Shown: in pieces, positions 18,302 to 25,954 of the stretch | Position numbering within the stretch: the first letter of the stretch is position 1 | Layout: every line of letters begins with the position of its first letter | Assembly (NCBI GenBank): GCA_016787925.1 | Contig: JAEUSK010000047.1 | Coordinates: 1-49,226, forward strand | Source: a bacterium | Lineage (GTDB): Bacteria > CLD3 > SB21 | Length of the DNA: 49,226 bases | Direction of reading: 5' to 3' | Notes under the pieces: model-generated | The model's database searches: none | Told to the model about the DNA's origin: nothing | The model's input: the letters and a program-made list of their open reading frames with translations, nothing else | Made by a program: the position numbers and the translations under genes

Positions 18302-19408
18302 TTAAAAATAAAAAGTATGGTATACGGTTTGATCTCCTAATCTAGATTCAATTTCACCAAATCGAACGGTTTTAATCTGGAGCATGACTCTCTCAGCCAA
18401 AGCTTCATTGAAGCTATTGTAAGTTATCTTAACATCCTTGACCATGCCTTTGGATGAAATTTGAAATTTCATGGAAATTCGGCCGTTCTTTTTCTGGCTA
18501 TTCTTCTTATAAACATTGAAGCAATTGTAGATGCGATGGTCATTTTGCGCAATAATGCGCTGAACATCGCCGATTGGCCTAAGTTCACCGCCATATCGGC
18601 TCACACTGAGCCGGCTTTGATCCGAGTTAACGGCCGCAGGGGTGTGCTGAATGATTCTTCGCTGTAAGTCCACATATACCGTCTGAGATGCTTTGTCATC
18701 ATGAGATATGCTTGTATTCATCGCTGCGGAACTCGGTTTCACTTTAGTTGCAGCGACAATTTTTTTCTCATTGACGGCATCATTGGATTTTATGACGTTT
18801 TGAGTCAAGTTAGCGAAATCCTCATCAGAATATTTTCTTACCGTCTTTAAAGCCTTCAGCAATTCCGAGCTGTTATTATCAGTCTGAACGGTCTCCACAC
18901 GGCTTTTTTTATCGAGTTTCATAGCATGTAGCTCCATTACCTCCACGGAAGCAAGGTAAGGCGGGTGAACTGCAATGGAGTAAGTGAGAACTGTATTTGC
19001 GATTACCGGCTCAACGGTTGTTTTAACAAATTTCACAGGTTTCAAGATCGCCCAATTTAGGATAAATCCGGCATACTTGGCAGCATTCTCAAAATGCCTC
19101 TTCAGTGCATCTTTGATCTTATTGTGAATATTTTTTTCCAGTTCCGCGCTTAATGCTAACCGCTCTTCAGCAAGTGCATAATTGAACTTCGCGGATAAGA
19201 GAACCTGTATATTTTCCCGCAATTCCAGTTTTTCTTCAAAACTACTGCATTGTTCCAAAAAGTGATCCACCATAGGCTCGATCTTTAGCGGATCCAGTTT
19301 TTTCACGATTCCATTGCTGGACTGCTCATCCATTTCGCGAACAAACTCGGAAAAGAGTTTTTCGGGCTTATCGCATGCAGATATATTTTTTCCCTGATTG
19401 TTACTCAT
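18302..19408 (-). CDS. AgmX/PglI-type (TonB-C-like) domain protein in sigma-factor operon
   Basis: A 368-residue protein. The C-terminal 80 residues (IYNCFNVYKKNSQKKNGRISMKFQISSKGMVKDVKI...AERVMLQIKTVRFG) match the AgmX/PglI C-terminal fold, related to TonB C-terminal domains that usually work in the periplasm. The N-terminal half is helical (about 1-120), followed by a moderately hydrophobic stretch (110-155) that is not a clear transmembrane helix. Residues 170-280 are low in hydrophobicity and probably linker. No signal peptide is apparent, which is odd for this domain. AAAGGA precedes the ATG by about 9 bases. It follows the sigma factor gene by 36 bp, the position where anti-sigma factors usually sit, but it does not resemble a known anti-sigma domain. 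Confidence 0.75.
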   Translation of the reverse strand: MSNNQGKNISACDKPEKLFSEFVREMDEQSSNGIVKKLDPLKIEPMVDHFLEQCSSFEEKLELRENIQVLLSAKFNYALAEERLALSAELEKNIHNKIKDALKRHFENAAKYAGFILNWAILKPVKFVKTTVEPVIANTVLTYSIAVHPPYLASVEVMELHAMKLDKKSRVETVQTDNNSSELLKALKTVRKYSDEDFANLTQNVIKSNDAVNEKKIVAATKVKPSSAAMNTSISHDDKASQTVYVDLQRRIIQHTPAAVNSDQSRLSVSRYGGELRPIGDVQRIIAQNDHRIYNCFNVYKKNSQKKNGRISMKFQISSKGMVKDVKITYNSFNEALAERVMLQIKTVRFGEIESRLGDQTVYHTFYF

Positions 19409-19444
19409 CGTGTGAGTCCTTTGTTATCATTACCAGTGAGACGC

Positions 19445-20194
19445 CTAATTGACCGACACCCTGATATTTAAGTTTTTTATCTGAGACAAGGTGGTTGAAT
19501 TCAAGTATTCAGGATATTGTTTATTCAAAAATTTCTTGAAACTCTTTATCGTCCGATTTAGCCTGGCTCTTACAGCGTCCTGAGTATTGCCCAGCAAATT
19601 TGCAATGTTTTTTGTATGCAAGTTCTGTAAATACAACAAAAAAACTTCCTTGTCCTCTTTAGTCTTAAGGGATTGTACAAAAAATATCACAATACGTTCA
19701 AATTCTTTTAGTTCAAATTCTATATCCGGTTCACGGCAATCTGAACTAAGAGAATAGGATTCAGCTGTATCGTCAAAGCCGAGGGTCCTGCCGTTATACT
19801 TTTGGGTTTCTCGGACATAACGGACGAAATGCTTGTTGGTGATATTATAAATCCAGGTGGAAACTTCGAACTTTGGGTTGTATTCTTTTAAATTTTCGAT
19901 AACATCACAAAACGTATTTTGAATGATGTCTTCGATAATATACTTTTCTTGCTCTTCACCGGCGTATCTGTTCTTATTAAGTTTATATTTTACATATAAA
20001 TAAAGTCTTTTTTTGTAACGGTTCCATAACTCGACTATTGATTTTTCGGCAAGCCGCTGATCACTCAAAGCAAAACGAACCAATTCTCTTTCCGATGTTG
20101 CACTCATTGCGATGGCAATGGTGGAACCTTTTTGTGACAGTGAATGTTTGATCAATGATCTGGATTCGCTATTCTTTGATTTTGTAAGAGCCAT
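19445..20194 (-). CDS. ECF-like sigma-70 family RNA polymerase sigma factor
   Basis: A 249-residue sigma factor with region 2 (about 60-135: RLYLYVKYKLN...DIIQNTFCDVIENLKEYNP...STWIYNITNKHFVRY) and region 4 (about 190-235: KEDKEVFLLYLQNLHTKNIANLLGNTQDAVRARLNRTIKSFKKFL). No region 1.1 or 3 is visible, so it is ECF-type. It is longer than most ECF factors owing to a Ser/Lys-rich N-terminal extension of about 45 residues. It directs transcription of an unknown regulon and is likely co-transcribed with the two downstream minus-strand genes. No strong ribosome site precedes the ATG. A Crp-like palindrome lies 82 bp upstream. Confidence 0.9.
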   Translation of the reverse strand: MALTKSKNSESRSLIKHSLSQKGSTIAIAMSATSERELVRFALSDQRLAEKSIVELWNRYKKRLYLYVKYKLNKNRYAGEEQEKYIIEDIIQNTFCDVIENLKEYNPKFEVSTWIYNITNKHFVRYVRETQKYNGRTLGFDDTAESYSLSSDCREPDIEFELKEFERIVIFFVQSLKTKEDKEVFLLYLQNLHTKNIANLLGNTQDAVRARLNRTIKSFKKFLNKQYPEYLNSTTLSQIKNLNIRVSVN

Positions 20195-20275
20195 ACTATA
20201 CTAAGAATTAGAGTTACTAATCGTATTAGACCGGGCAGAATATCATGCAAACTACAAAATAAATGACAGAGTCGC

Positions 20276-20291
20276 TGTGACGTATATCACA
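20276..20291. promoter_or_regulatory. Crp/Fnr-type operator between the sigma factor and quinone oxidoreductase genes
   Basis: TGTGA-CGTATA-TCACA is a perfect match to the TGTGA-N6-TCACA half-site arrangement bound by Crp-family regulators. It lies in the 237-bp divergent spacer, 82 bp from the sigma-factor start and 141 bp from the oxidoreductase start. A second partial element, TGTGAATTTCAC, follows at 20298-20309. No Crp/Fnr regulator gene is in the window. Confidence 0.55.
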
Positions 20292-20431
20292 TACTGATGT
20301 GAATTTCACTATGAAAAGGGACAGGTTATTGATTGATAACAAAATTTACAATTTTTTAGGTCTGAATCAACAAAAAATTTCCTTTAAAAAAGCCGGTGAT
20401 TTCCCTAAATTCGAGAAAAAGGAATTAACAG

Positions 20432-21421
20432 TTGAAAGCAATAATAATCAAGAATGCAGGCAAAAGCAGCTATTTGGAATGGACAGAAGTTCCGATGGTT
20501 AATCGCAAAGCCGGTGAAGTTATCGTAAAGGTACGTTCAACGGCTGTGAACCGGGCCGATTTGCTGCAACGCCTCGGTCTATACCCGCCACCGGATGGCG
20601 AATCACAGATAATGGGGCTTGAATGTGCCGGAGAAATTGTGGAAACGGGACCGGAAGTCATGAATTGCAAAGTTGGAGATCGAGTGTGCGCATTGCTGGC
20701 AGGAGGCGGGTATGCGGATTACGTCAACATTCACCGGGCTATGATATTACCAATTCCGCTAAGTCTGTCGTTTGATGAGGCTGCGGCTATTCCGGAAGCG
20801 TATTATACTGCGTACGTAAATTTGTTAGACATCGGTGAACTAAAGGCAGGTGAAACGTGCCTGATCTATGCCGGCGGGAGCGGGGTTGGAACTGCCGCGA
20901 TTCAAATTGCAAAATTTGTCAAAGCAACTGTTCTTGCAACAGCAGGAAGCCAGGAAAAAATGAGAAGGTGTATAGAGCTTGGTGCAGATCATGTTTTTGA
21001 TCATAAAGAAGATCAATTCATAAGCAAAATCCAACAATTGACCAAAGTCACCGGCATCGATCTCATTTTGGACACCATCGGTGCGAAACATTTTGCAAAT
21101 AACATCGATTTATTGTCGTATCGTGGGCGCTTGATCTTAATTGGGCTTTTGAGTGGTTCAATGGCAGAAGTAGATTTGGGTCAAGTTTTGAAGAAAAATA
21201 TTTTGATGCGGGGCAGTACTTTGCGCAACCTACCGATTCAGGAAAAGATTTTACTAACTCAGAAAATAAAATCCTTTGTTTTACCTCTATTCGAGGACCG
21301 AGTTTTAAAGCCGGTAATTGATTCCGTTTACCCGATCCAGCAGATCGAAAATGCGCATCAGCGTATGTTGGGAAATAGGAATTTCGGCAAGATCGTTATT
21401 TCCATGGTTCAGCAAAAATAA
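20432..21421 (+). CDS. NAD(P)H:quinone oxidoreductase, zinc-independent MDR family (QOR/PIG3-like)
   Basis: A 329-residue medium-chain dehydrogenase/reductase without the structural-zinc cysteine cluster. The GroES-like domain contains NRADLLQRLGLYPPPDG (about 37-53), a signature of the PIG3/QOR branch, and the Rossmann domain contains YAGGSGVGTAAIQIAK (about 147-162). It is expected to reduce quinones or enones using NADPH. The start is TTG at 20432, supported by AAAGGAA eight bases upstream; nothing conserved lies before it. It is monocistronic and divergent from the sigma-factor operon. Confidence 0.9.
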   Translation: MKAIIIKNAGKSSYLEWTEVPMVNRKAGEVIVKVRSTAVNRADLLQRLGLYPPPDGESQIMGLECAGEIVETGPEVMNCKVGDRVCALLAGGGYADYVNIHRAMILPIPLSLSFDEAAAIPEAYYTAYVNLLDIGELKAGETCLIYAGGSGVGTAAIQIAKFVKATVLATAGSQEKMRRCIELGADHVFDHKEDQFISKIQQLTKVTGIDLILDTIGAKHFANNIDLLSYRGRLILIGLLSGSMAEVDLGQVLKKNILMRGSTLRNLPIQEKILLTQKIKSFVLPLFEDRVLKPVIDSVYPIQQIENAHQRMLGNRNFGKIVISMVQQK

Positions 21422-21583
21422 CAGGATTACGATTTTTTGCCAATCGGCCTGCCGGCAACGAAGCTAAATGTAAACTTGTTTACTGAAGAATTCGGGAAAC
21501 TAATTTTCATTATATCTCATTCGGATAGATATTCCAAAAGATTTATTGTTATATTGCAGTAATTGTTAATTCACCAATGTACA

Positions 21584-22426
21584 ATGATTCGAAAAAACAG
21601 AACATTGCCGGTTGTTATTTTTACTGATTTAGACGGGACATTGCTAAATCATGATGACTATTCCTATCGTGATGCGCTGCCGATAATAGCTCATATTCGC
21701 GAGCAATCGATCCCCCTCATTATCTGCACCAGTAAAACCCGATACGAAGTTCTTGATTTTCGAAAAGAATTAAGCATATACGATCCGTTTATCACCGAAA
21801 ACGGCGGCGGTATTTTTTTTCAACAAAACCAGGAGCATAAGGTTTTCAACGAGAGTGAGTACCACGACGGTTATCGGCTGATACGGCTGGGTAAATATTA
21901 TTCGGAAATCCGTGCGTTTTTTATGGAGCTAAAAAAGCGTTTTGCAATCACCGGTTTTGGCGATATGGACGTGAGCGCCATTCAAAGTTTGACCGGTTTA
22001 TCAATGGACCAAGCGACCAAAGCGAAACGCAGAGAGTTTACCGAACCGTTTATTTTTGAGTCCGAACAAGACATTTTTCTGGTAGATCAAATGGCCGGAC
22101 AAAGAGGATTTAAAATCGTTCAAGGTGGACGATTTTATCACTTGATCAGTTCTGGACAGGACAAAAGTATCGCAGTCAGGCGCGTCATTCAGATCTACGA
22201 GAATATGCTTCAGTCGAAGATCATATCGATCGGCGCGGGCGACAGCATGAACGACTACGGCATGCTCAAGGTCGTTCATTATCCGGTATTAATTCCGCAT
22301 CCGGATGGAAAATATGAACCGATGGATATTCCCAATCTTATCAAAGCGCCCTTTGCCGGCAGTAAAGGTTGGTATGCGGCAATCGAGAAAATTTTAGATA
22401 CGCATGATAAAACAAACTGCACATGA
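21584..22426 (+). CDS. HAD-IIB phosphatase of the mannosyl/glucosyl-3-phosphoglycerate phosphatase family
   Basis: A 280-residue HAD hydrolase. The catalytic Asp15 and Asp17 are in IFTDLDGTLL, the motif II region is IICTSKTR, and motif IV is GAGDSMNDYGML. The segment DPFITENGGGIFF is characteristic of the mannosyl-3-phosphoglycerate phosphatase (MPGP) subfamily. It should remove phosphate from a glycosyl-3-phosphoglycerate to give the osmolyte. With a GpgS-like gene in the same block, glucosyl-3-phosphoglycerate is the likely substrate (inference). ATG at 21584 is chosen; a TTG at 21563 would add 7 residues, and neither has a good ribosome site. Glycerate kinase follows 24 bp later. Confidence 0.85.
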   Translation: MIRKNRTLPVVIFTDLDGTLLNHDDYSYRDALPIIAHIREQSIPLIICTSKTRYEVLDFRKELSIYDPFITENGGGIFFQQNQEHKVFNESEYHDGYRLIRLGKYYSEIRAFFMELKKRFAITGFGDMDVSAIQSLTGLSMDQATKAKRREFTEPFIFESEQDIFLVDQMAGQRGFKIVQGGRFYHLISSGQDKSIAVRRVIQIYENMLQSKIISIGAGDSMNDYGMLKVVHYPVLIPHPDGKYEPMDIPNLIKAPFAGSKGWYAAIEKILDTHDKTNCT

Positions 22427-22450
22427 ACTCTAAAAGCGCAGAATAACCAG

Positions 22451-23758
22451 ATGAATTATAAAAACACAGCCAGAGAGATATTCAACGCAGCTCTTCAGGC
22501 GGTATTACCTGCACAACTTATTAATGAATCCGTTCGTTTTGATGGACAATTACTGCGCATTCAAGACCATGAATATCTGATACCGGCGCAAAGCCGTATT
22601 TTTATATTTGGCAGCGGCAAAGCATCAGTAGCCATGGCCAATGTGCTTTATCAAATTCTAAGCGACCGCATTGCCGGAGGCATGGTGTTGGCCAGCAATC
22701 CCGGAAGGGATATTGGACCCATCCGTGTTTTAGAAAGTTCACATCCTGTTCCGACACAAAAAACACTAGACGCGACCAATCAATTGATAGTTGCCATGTC
22801 TGAGTTGAATAACAATGATTTTTTTGTTTATCTATTATCCGGTGGAAGCTCGTCGATTGTTGAAAAACCAATTCTTCCTATTGCATTGGACGATTTTCAA
22901 CAGACAACATCTTTGCTATTGCGTTCAGGCGCCCGTATTGACGAAATGAACGTTGTTCGCAAACACCTGTCTATGGTCAAAGGCGGGCGTCTGGGGCAAT
23001 TATCGCGCGGTACCGGGCTTGTGCTCGTTTTATCAGACGTAATCGGAGACGACCTATCTACCATTGGTTCGGCGCTTTTATATAAAGATGATTCAACGTA
23101 TCAGGATGTTGTTACGATTTTGAATAAATATAATCTGATGCATGATGTTCCGGCCAATGTATTGGCGGTGATCAATCAAGGAGTTACACGGCAAATTCCA
23201 GAAACACCTAAAACAACAAATTCCAACATTGCGCATCATATGATAGGCAATAATTATACAGCGCTGGTTCGTGCACAAGAGAAGGCAAATCAATTGGGTT
23301 TGCAGGCGCATATTATGACTTCCCGGTTAGACGGCGAGGCACGCGAGGCCGCCAAGGCCATCATAGCGATAGGAAAAGAAATTCACCTATCCGGAAATCC
23401 ATTTTCTCCACCGGTCTGCCTCATATTCGGCGGGGAAACAACCGTAACAGTGCGTGGAAACGGACAAGGCGGCCGGAATCAAGAATTATGTTTATCCGCC
23501 CTCAATGCATTTCGTGCGATGCCTTACATTACGGTCTTAAGCGCCGGTACGGATGGTATTGACGGCCAATCCGATGCAGCAGGAACAGTAGTTGACTGCG
23601 AGACGTTTCGAAAAGCGAAAGAACTTCAGCTCAATATCGACGGGTATTTATCGGCTAATGATTCGTACAATTTTTTTAAGAAGACCAATGATCTAATTAT
23701 GACCGGGGCTACGGGAACGAATGTCGGAGATGTAACGCTTATGATCATTCATGAATAA
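22451..23758 (+). CDS. Glycerate 2-kinase (MOFRL/GckA-TtuD type)
   Basis: A 435-residue class II glycerate kinase. The N-terminal DUF4147 domain has FIFGSGKASVAMA (about 50-62), SSHPVPT and LLSGGSSS. The C-terminal MOFRL domain has GGETTVTVRGNGQGGRNQELCL and SAGTDGIDGQSDAAG. The family makes 2-phosphoglycerate from D-glycerate and ATP in the cytoplasm. It lies 24 bp after the MPGP-family phosphatase, so a role in recycling glycerate released when glucosylglycerate is broken down is plausible. It converges on the membrane-protein gene with a 42-bp gap. Confidence 0.92.
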   Translation: MNYKNTAREIFNAALQAVLPAQLINESVRFDGQLLRIQDHEYLIPAQSRIFIFGSGKASVAMANVLYQILSDRIAGGMVLASNPGRDIGPIRVLESSHPVPTQKTLDATNQLIVAMSELNNNDFFVYLLSGGSSSIVEKPILPIALDDFQQTTSLLLRSGARIDEMNVVRKHLSMVKGGRLGQLSRGTGLVLVLSDVIGDDLSTIGSALLYKDDSTYQDVVTILNKYNLMHDVPANVLAVINQGVTRQIPETPKTTNSNIAHHMIGNNYTALVRAQEKANQLGLQAHIMTSRLDGEAREAAKAIIAIGKEIHLSGNPFSPPVCLIFGGETTVTVRGNGQGGRNQELCLSALNAFRAMPYITVLSAGTDGIDGQSDAAGTVVDCETFRKAKELQLNIDGYLSANDSYNFFKKTNDLIMTGATGTNVGDVTLMIIHE

Positions 23759-23800
23759 AATTGTTCACCAAGCCTTTGAAACGCGCGCTTTACCGGCAAG

Positions 23801-24490
23801 TCATAAATAATCGATTTCGTCTTTTTCGCCGTTGAGTCTTTTTTCCATGAATTCCTTTGCGATATCTTTACCCCCCAGCCCGAATGATATAGCCAAAGCA
23901 AGCACCACTCCGCCAAATGTAATTGCAAATGTTACCAGTACTGTATCTTTTCCAATTCCCAGTTGTTCGAGCGCAACGGACAACGCAAAGAAAAATATCG
24001 CATACTTGGCGAAGCGGCTGATAATACCGGCCGTCTTAATTCCTGCATTGACAGATGTAATTAGCACGGCGCGTCCTATAAAATTACCAAGCAAATAACC
24101 GAATAGCATTATCAATAAAGCCGTAAATATATACGGAAGGTACAAAACCAAACGTTCTACTAATAATTCTAACGGCTTAAGCTTCATGGCCTGGAGAGAA
24201 ATCAAAGTGAACAAAATGAACAAAGTCCAGCCGAAAATCTTTCCAATAATACCCGATAAGGTTTCTTTAATCCCTCCTTTAAGAAGCGCTTCGGGTATAT
24301 TTAATTTCTGTGACACTCGATCTAATTTGCTGAATCTCAGAATTCTGGACAATAGTTTCGATAAGAGAACACTGACAATAATGCCAAGTATGAAAATGAT
24401 CACAGCGGACGTCAGTGTCGGTAAATACAAAAGAAAATTATTAAAATAAACCTCTATAGGCTCTATGATTAAATCATTCAACCAATCCAT
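23801..24490 (-). CDS. MscS-related conserved-TM-helix membrane protein (CmpX-like)
   Basis: A 229-residue inner-membrane protein with about five hydrophobic helices (about 18-46, 75-100, 112-140, 155-178, 183-207). The repeated pattern (GIIVSVLLSKLLSRILRFSKLDRVSQKLNI, FGYLLGNFIGRAVLITS, FGLGGKDIAKEFME) is the conserved-TM-helix module found in small MscS-like channels. The MscS beta domain is missing. Strong GGAGGTG precedes the ATG by 5 bases. It lies 18 bp downstream of a glycosyltransferase gene in the same direction. In this osmolyte-type block it could be a stress-gated release channel (inference). Confidence 0.82.
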   Translation of the reverse strand: MDWLNDLIIEPIEVYFNNFLLYLPTLTSAVIIFILGIIVSVLLSKLLSRILRFSKLDRVSQKLNIPEALLKGGIKETLSGIIGKIFGWTLFILFTLISLQAMKLKPLELLVERLVLYLPYIFTALLIMLFGYLLGNFIGRAVLITSVNAGIKTAGIISRFAKYAIFFFALSVALEQLGIGKDTVLVTFAITFGGVVLALAISFGLGGKDIAKEFMEKRLNGEKDEIDYL

Positions 24491-24508
24491 CTCGCACCTC
24501 CGATTAGG

Positions 24509-25768
24509 TTATGACCAGTGGTCGATAATATTTAATTTTTCCTTTTCAAAAGCCAAACAAAGTTGTTCCAGTCGCTGTTCCACTTCATCGGCATTGCTAT
24601 CCCAGACTTCCATGATAAATGAAGCCGTCCTGCCCAAGTATAAGGGTGTTAACGACTTTAATAAGTGTTCGCGGTGAATCACTTTTTTCTTAAATGCTAA
24701 GGCGAAGTTGAAGACGATTTTTACCCAGACTTCATCTGAAAAATGAAAATCATTCTTCGATGCATGTTGCAGGCGGCTTAGAGTTGCCAATATATCGCCC
24801 GGTAAAAACATCTCCCAAATTGGCTTGAGGTCTTTGACGCCCATGTTATATTTTTCGATCAGTCGGTCAACGTTGACAGCGATTGGCTCAAGACCGACAG
24901 CGTATTGAAAACCGAAAGTCGGCACCGGTTTTGATTCGGTAACATTGTGCCAAACCGGTATGTACTGGGCCATCAATTCAAACGTCGAATCAACTACTTG
25001 GAACAGCATATTGCTCAGATCGACGCCGGGATCTTTGGCGTCGTGTATTTTTGCTCCCAGAAAGGACTGACATACTTTGAACGAGTTGGCTATCGCCGTG
25101 GTCGTCATCCAGATATCGATTCCGAACCGAGCCACGTCGCTTTCCCAAACATCCTGTTTGAGGAAAAATTTTGCTAATGAACCGGAAAAACCAAATTCGC
25201 CGCCGATGGGTTGGCGAATCCGCTGTCCGTACAACGCGCGTGTTAGCGGATATACGATGCCATTGGTAATCGTGCCGTCAAATTTATGACGAAGATACAT
25301 CGGTGCGACATAGTCAAAATTTGACTCCAGTACCGGTTTTAGCAATAACTCTATCCACTCAGGGGTAATGCTTCGCAAATCAGAATCGACCACGCAGCAC
25401 GCTTTGACATTTAATCGTTTTGCCGTCTCAAATATCGTCCGGAATGCGCTTCCCTTTCCGGGAATTCCGTGATAAGGCGTTGTTATTTTAAGAAAGGTTT
25501 TTGAAGAATGCGTGATTAATAGCGTATCTGAGGTCTCGATGTTCGTGTTTCTAACCACATCCATCGTCTGATCGTTTGAACCTCCGTCGGAATTTAGCAG
25601 TACCGCTTTATAGTTCGGGAAATACTTTGCCAACCCGGCCTGCGTGGCGCGTGTAACATGTCCAATCGTTCCGGCGTTGTTGTAACTCGGAATGCCGACT
25701 AATATATCGGCAGAACCAATTCTCTCAACCTGCTCAACCAACGCCTTTTCTAATGAAATTTCTTTCAT
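24509..25768 (-). CDS. GT-A glycosyltransferase, candidate second enzyme of glycosylglycerate synthesis
   Basis: A 419-residue family 2/81-like glycosyltransferase. The nucleotide-sugar region has GIPSYNNAGTIGHV (25-38) and LNSDGGSNDQT (58-68). The metal-binding DSD triad is at 128-130. A PGKG motif (103-106) and PIGGEFGFSG (about 203-212) are followed by FGIDIWMTTTAIA. PGKG and the G-G/S-G-E-F/L motif also occur in the neighbouring GpgS-like protein and, from memory, in Rhodothermus mannosylglycerate synthase. The acceptor and donor are not determinable. In context it may add a second sugar to glucosylglycerate or its phosphate. It is divergent from the GpgS-like gene across a palindrome-rich spacer and co-oriented with the MscS-like gene. 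Confidence 0.8.
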   Translation of the reverse strand: MKEISLEKALVEQVERIGSADILVGIPSYNNAGTIGHVTRATQAGLAKYFPNYKAVLLNSDGGSNDQTMDVVRNTNIETSDTLLITHSSKTFLKITTPYHGIPGKGSAFRTIFETAKRLNVKACCVVDSDLRSITPEWIELLLKPVLESNFDYVAPMYLRHKFDGTITNGIVYPLTRALYGQRIRQPIGGEFGFSGSLAKFFLKQDVWESDVARFGIDIWMTTTAIANSFKVCQSFLGAKIHDAKDPGVDLSNMLFQVVDSTFELMAQYIPVWHNVTESKPVPTFGFQYAVGLEPIAVNVDRLIEKYNMGVKDLKPIWEMFLPGDILATLSRLQHASKNDFHFSDEVWVKIVFNFALAFKKKVIHREHLLKSLTPLYLGRTASFIMEVWDSNADEVEQRLEQLCLAFEKEKLNIIDHWS

Positions 25769-25824
25769 AACTTATCTGTTTTGAACATAAAAAATAAGCT
25801 GTCAAACATATTTACATGAAAATA

Positions 25825-25838
25825 ATCATTTGAATGAT
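25825..25838. promoter_or_regulatory. Perfect palindrome ATCATT-TG-AATGAT in divergent osmolyte-gene control region
   Basis: Six-bp perfect arms with a 2-nt spacer lie in the 186-bp gap between the two divergent glycosyltransferase genes. The geometry (short arms, 2-nt spacer) matches the neighbouring palindrome at 25868-25885, but the sequence differs. It is 57 bp from the start of the minus-strand gene. Candidate operator only. Confidence 0.4.
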
Positions 25839-25867
25839 CTTGATAAATTTACTTAAAATTAAATTGC

Positions 25868-25885
25868 ATTGCAATGTATTGCAAT
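25868..25885. promoter_or_regulatory. Perfect palindrome ATTGCAAT-GT-ATTGCAAT upstream of the GpgS-like gene
   Basis: Eight-bp perfect arms with a 2-nt spacer, immediately preceded by one more ATTGCA half-site at 25863-25868. The site is about 70 bp before the ATG at 25955 in an otherwise AT-rich spacer. This looks like a dimeric regulator operator controlling one or both divergent glycosyltransferase genes. Confidence 0.55.
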
Positions 25886-25954
25886 AATTATCTTGATTAT
25901 TTAACTTAACAGTGCAAATTGAATTCAAGTATTCAAGAAAATATAAAATACAAC

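Noticed and set aside
20299-20502. 67-codon plus-strand reading frame overlapping the quinone oxidoreductase start
   Set aside because: It overlaps a well supported gene in another frame, has a biased low-complexity Lys/Asn composition and no family resemblance. The AAAGGAA site fits the TTG of the oxidoreductase.
21422-21583. TTGCC...GGCAA hairpin after the quinone oxidoreductase
   Set aside because: The 5-bp stem, 12-nt loop and lack of T-tract make it no better than chance.
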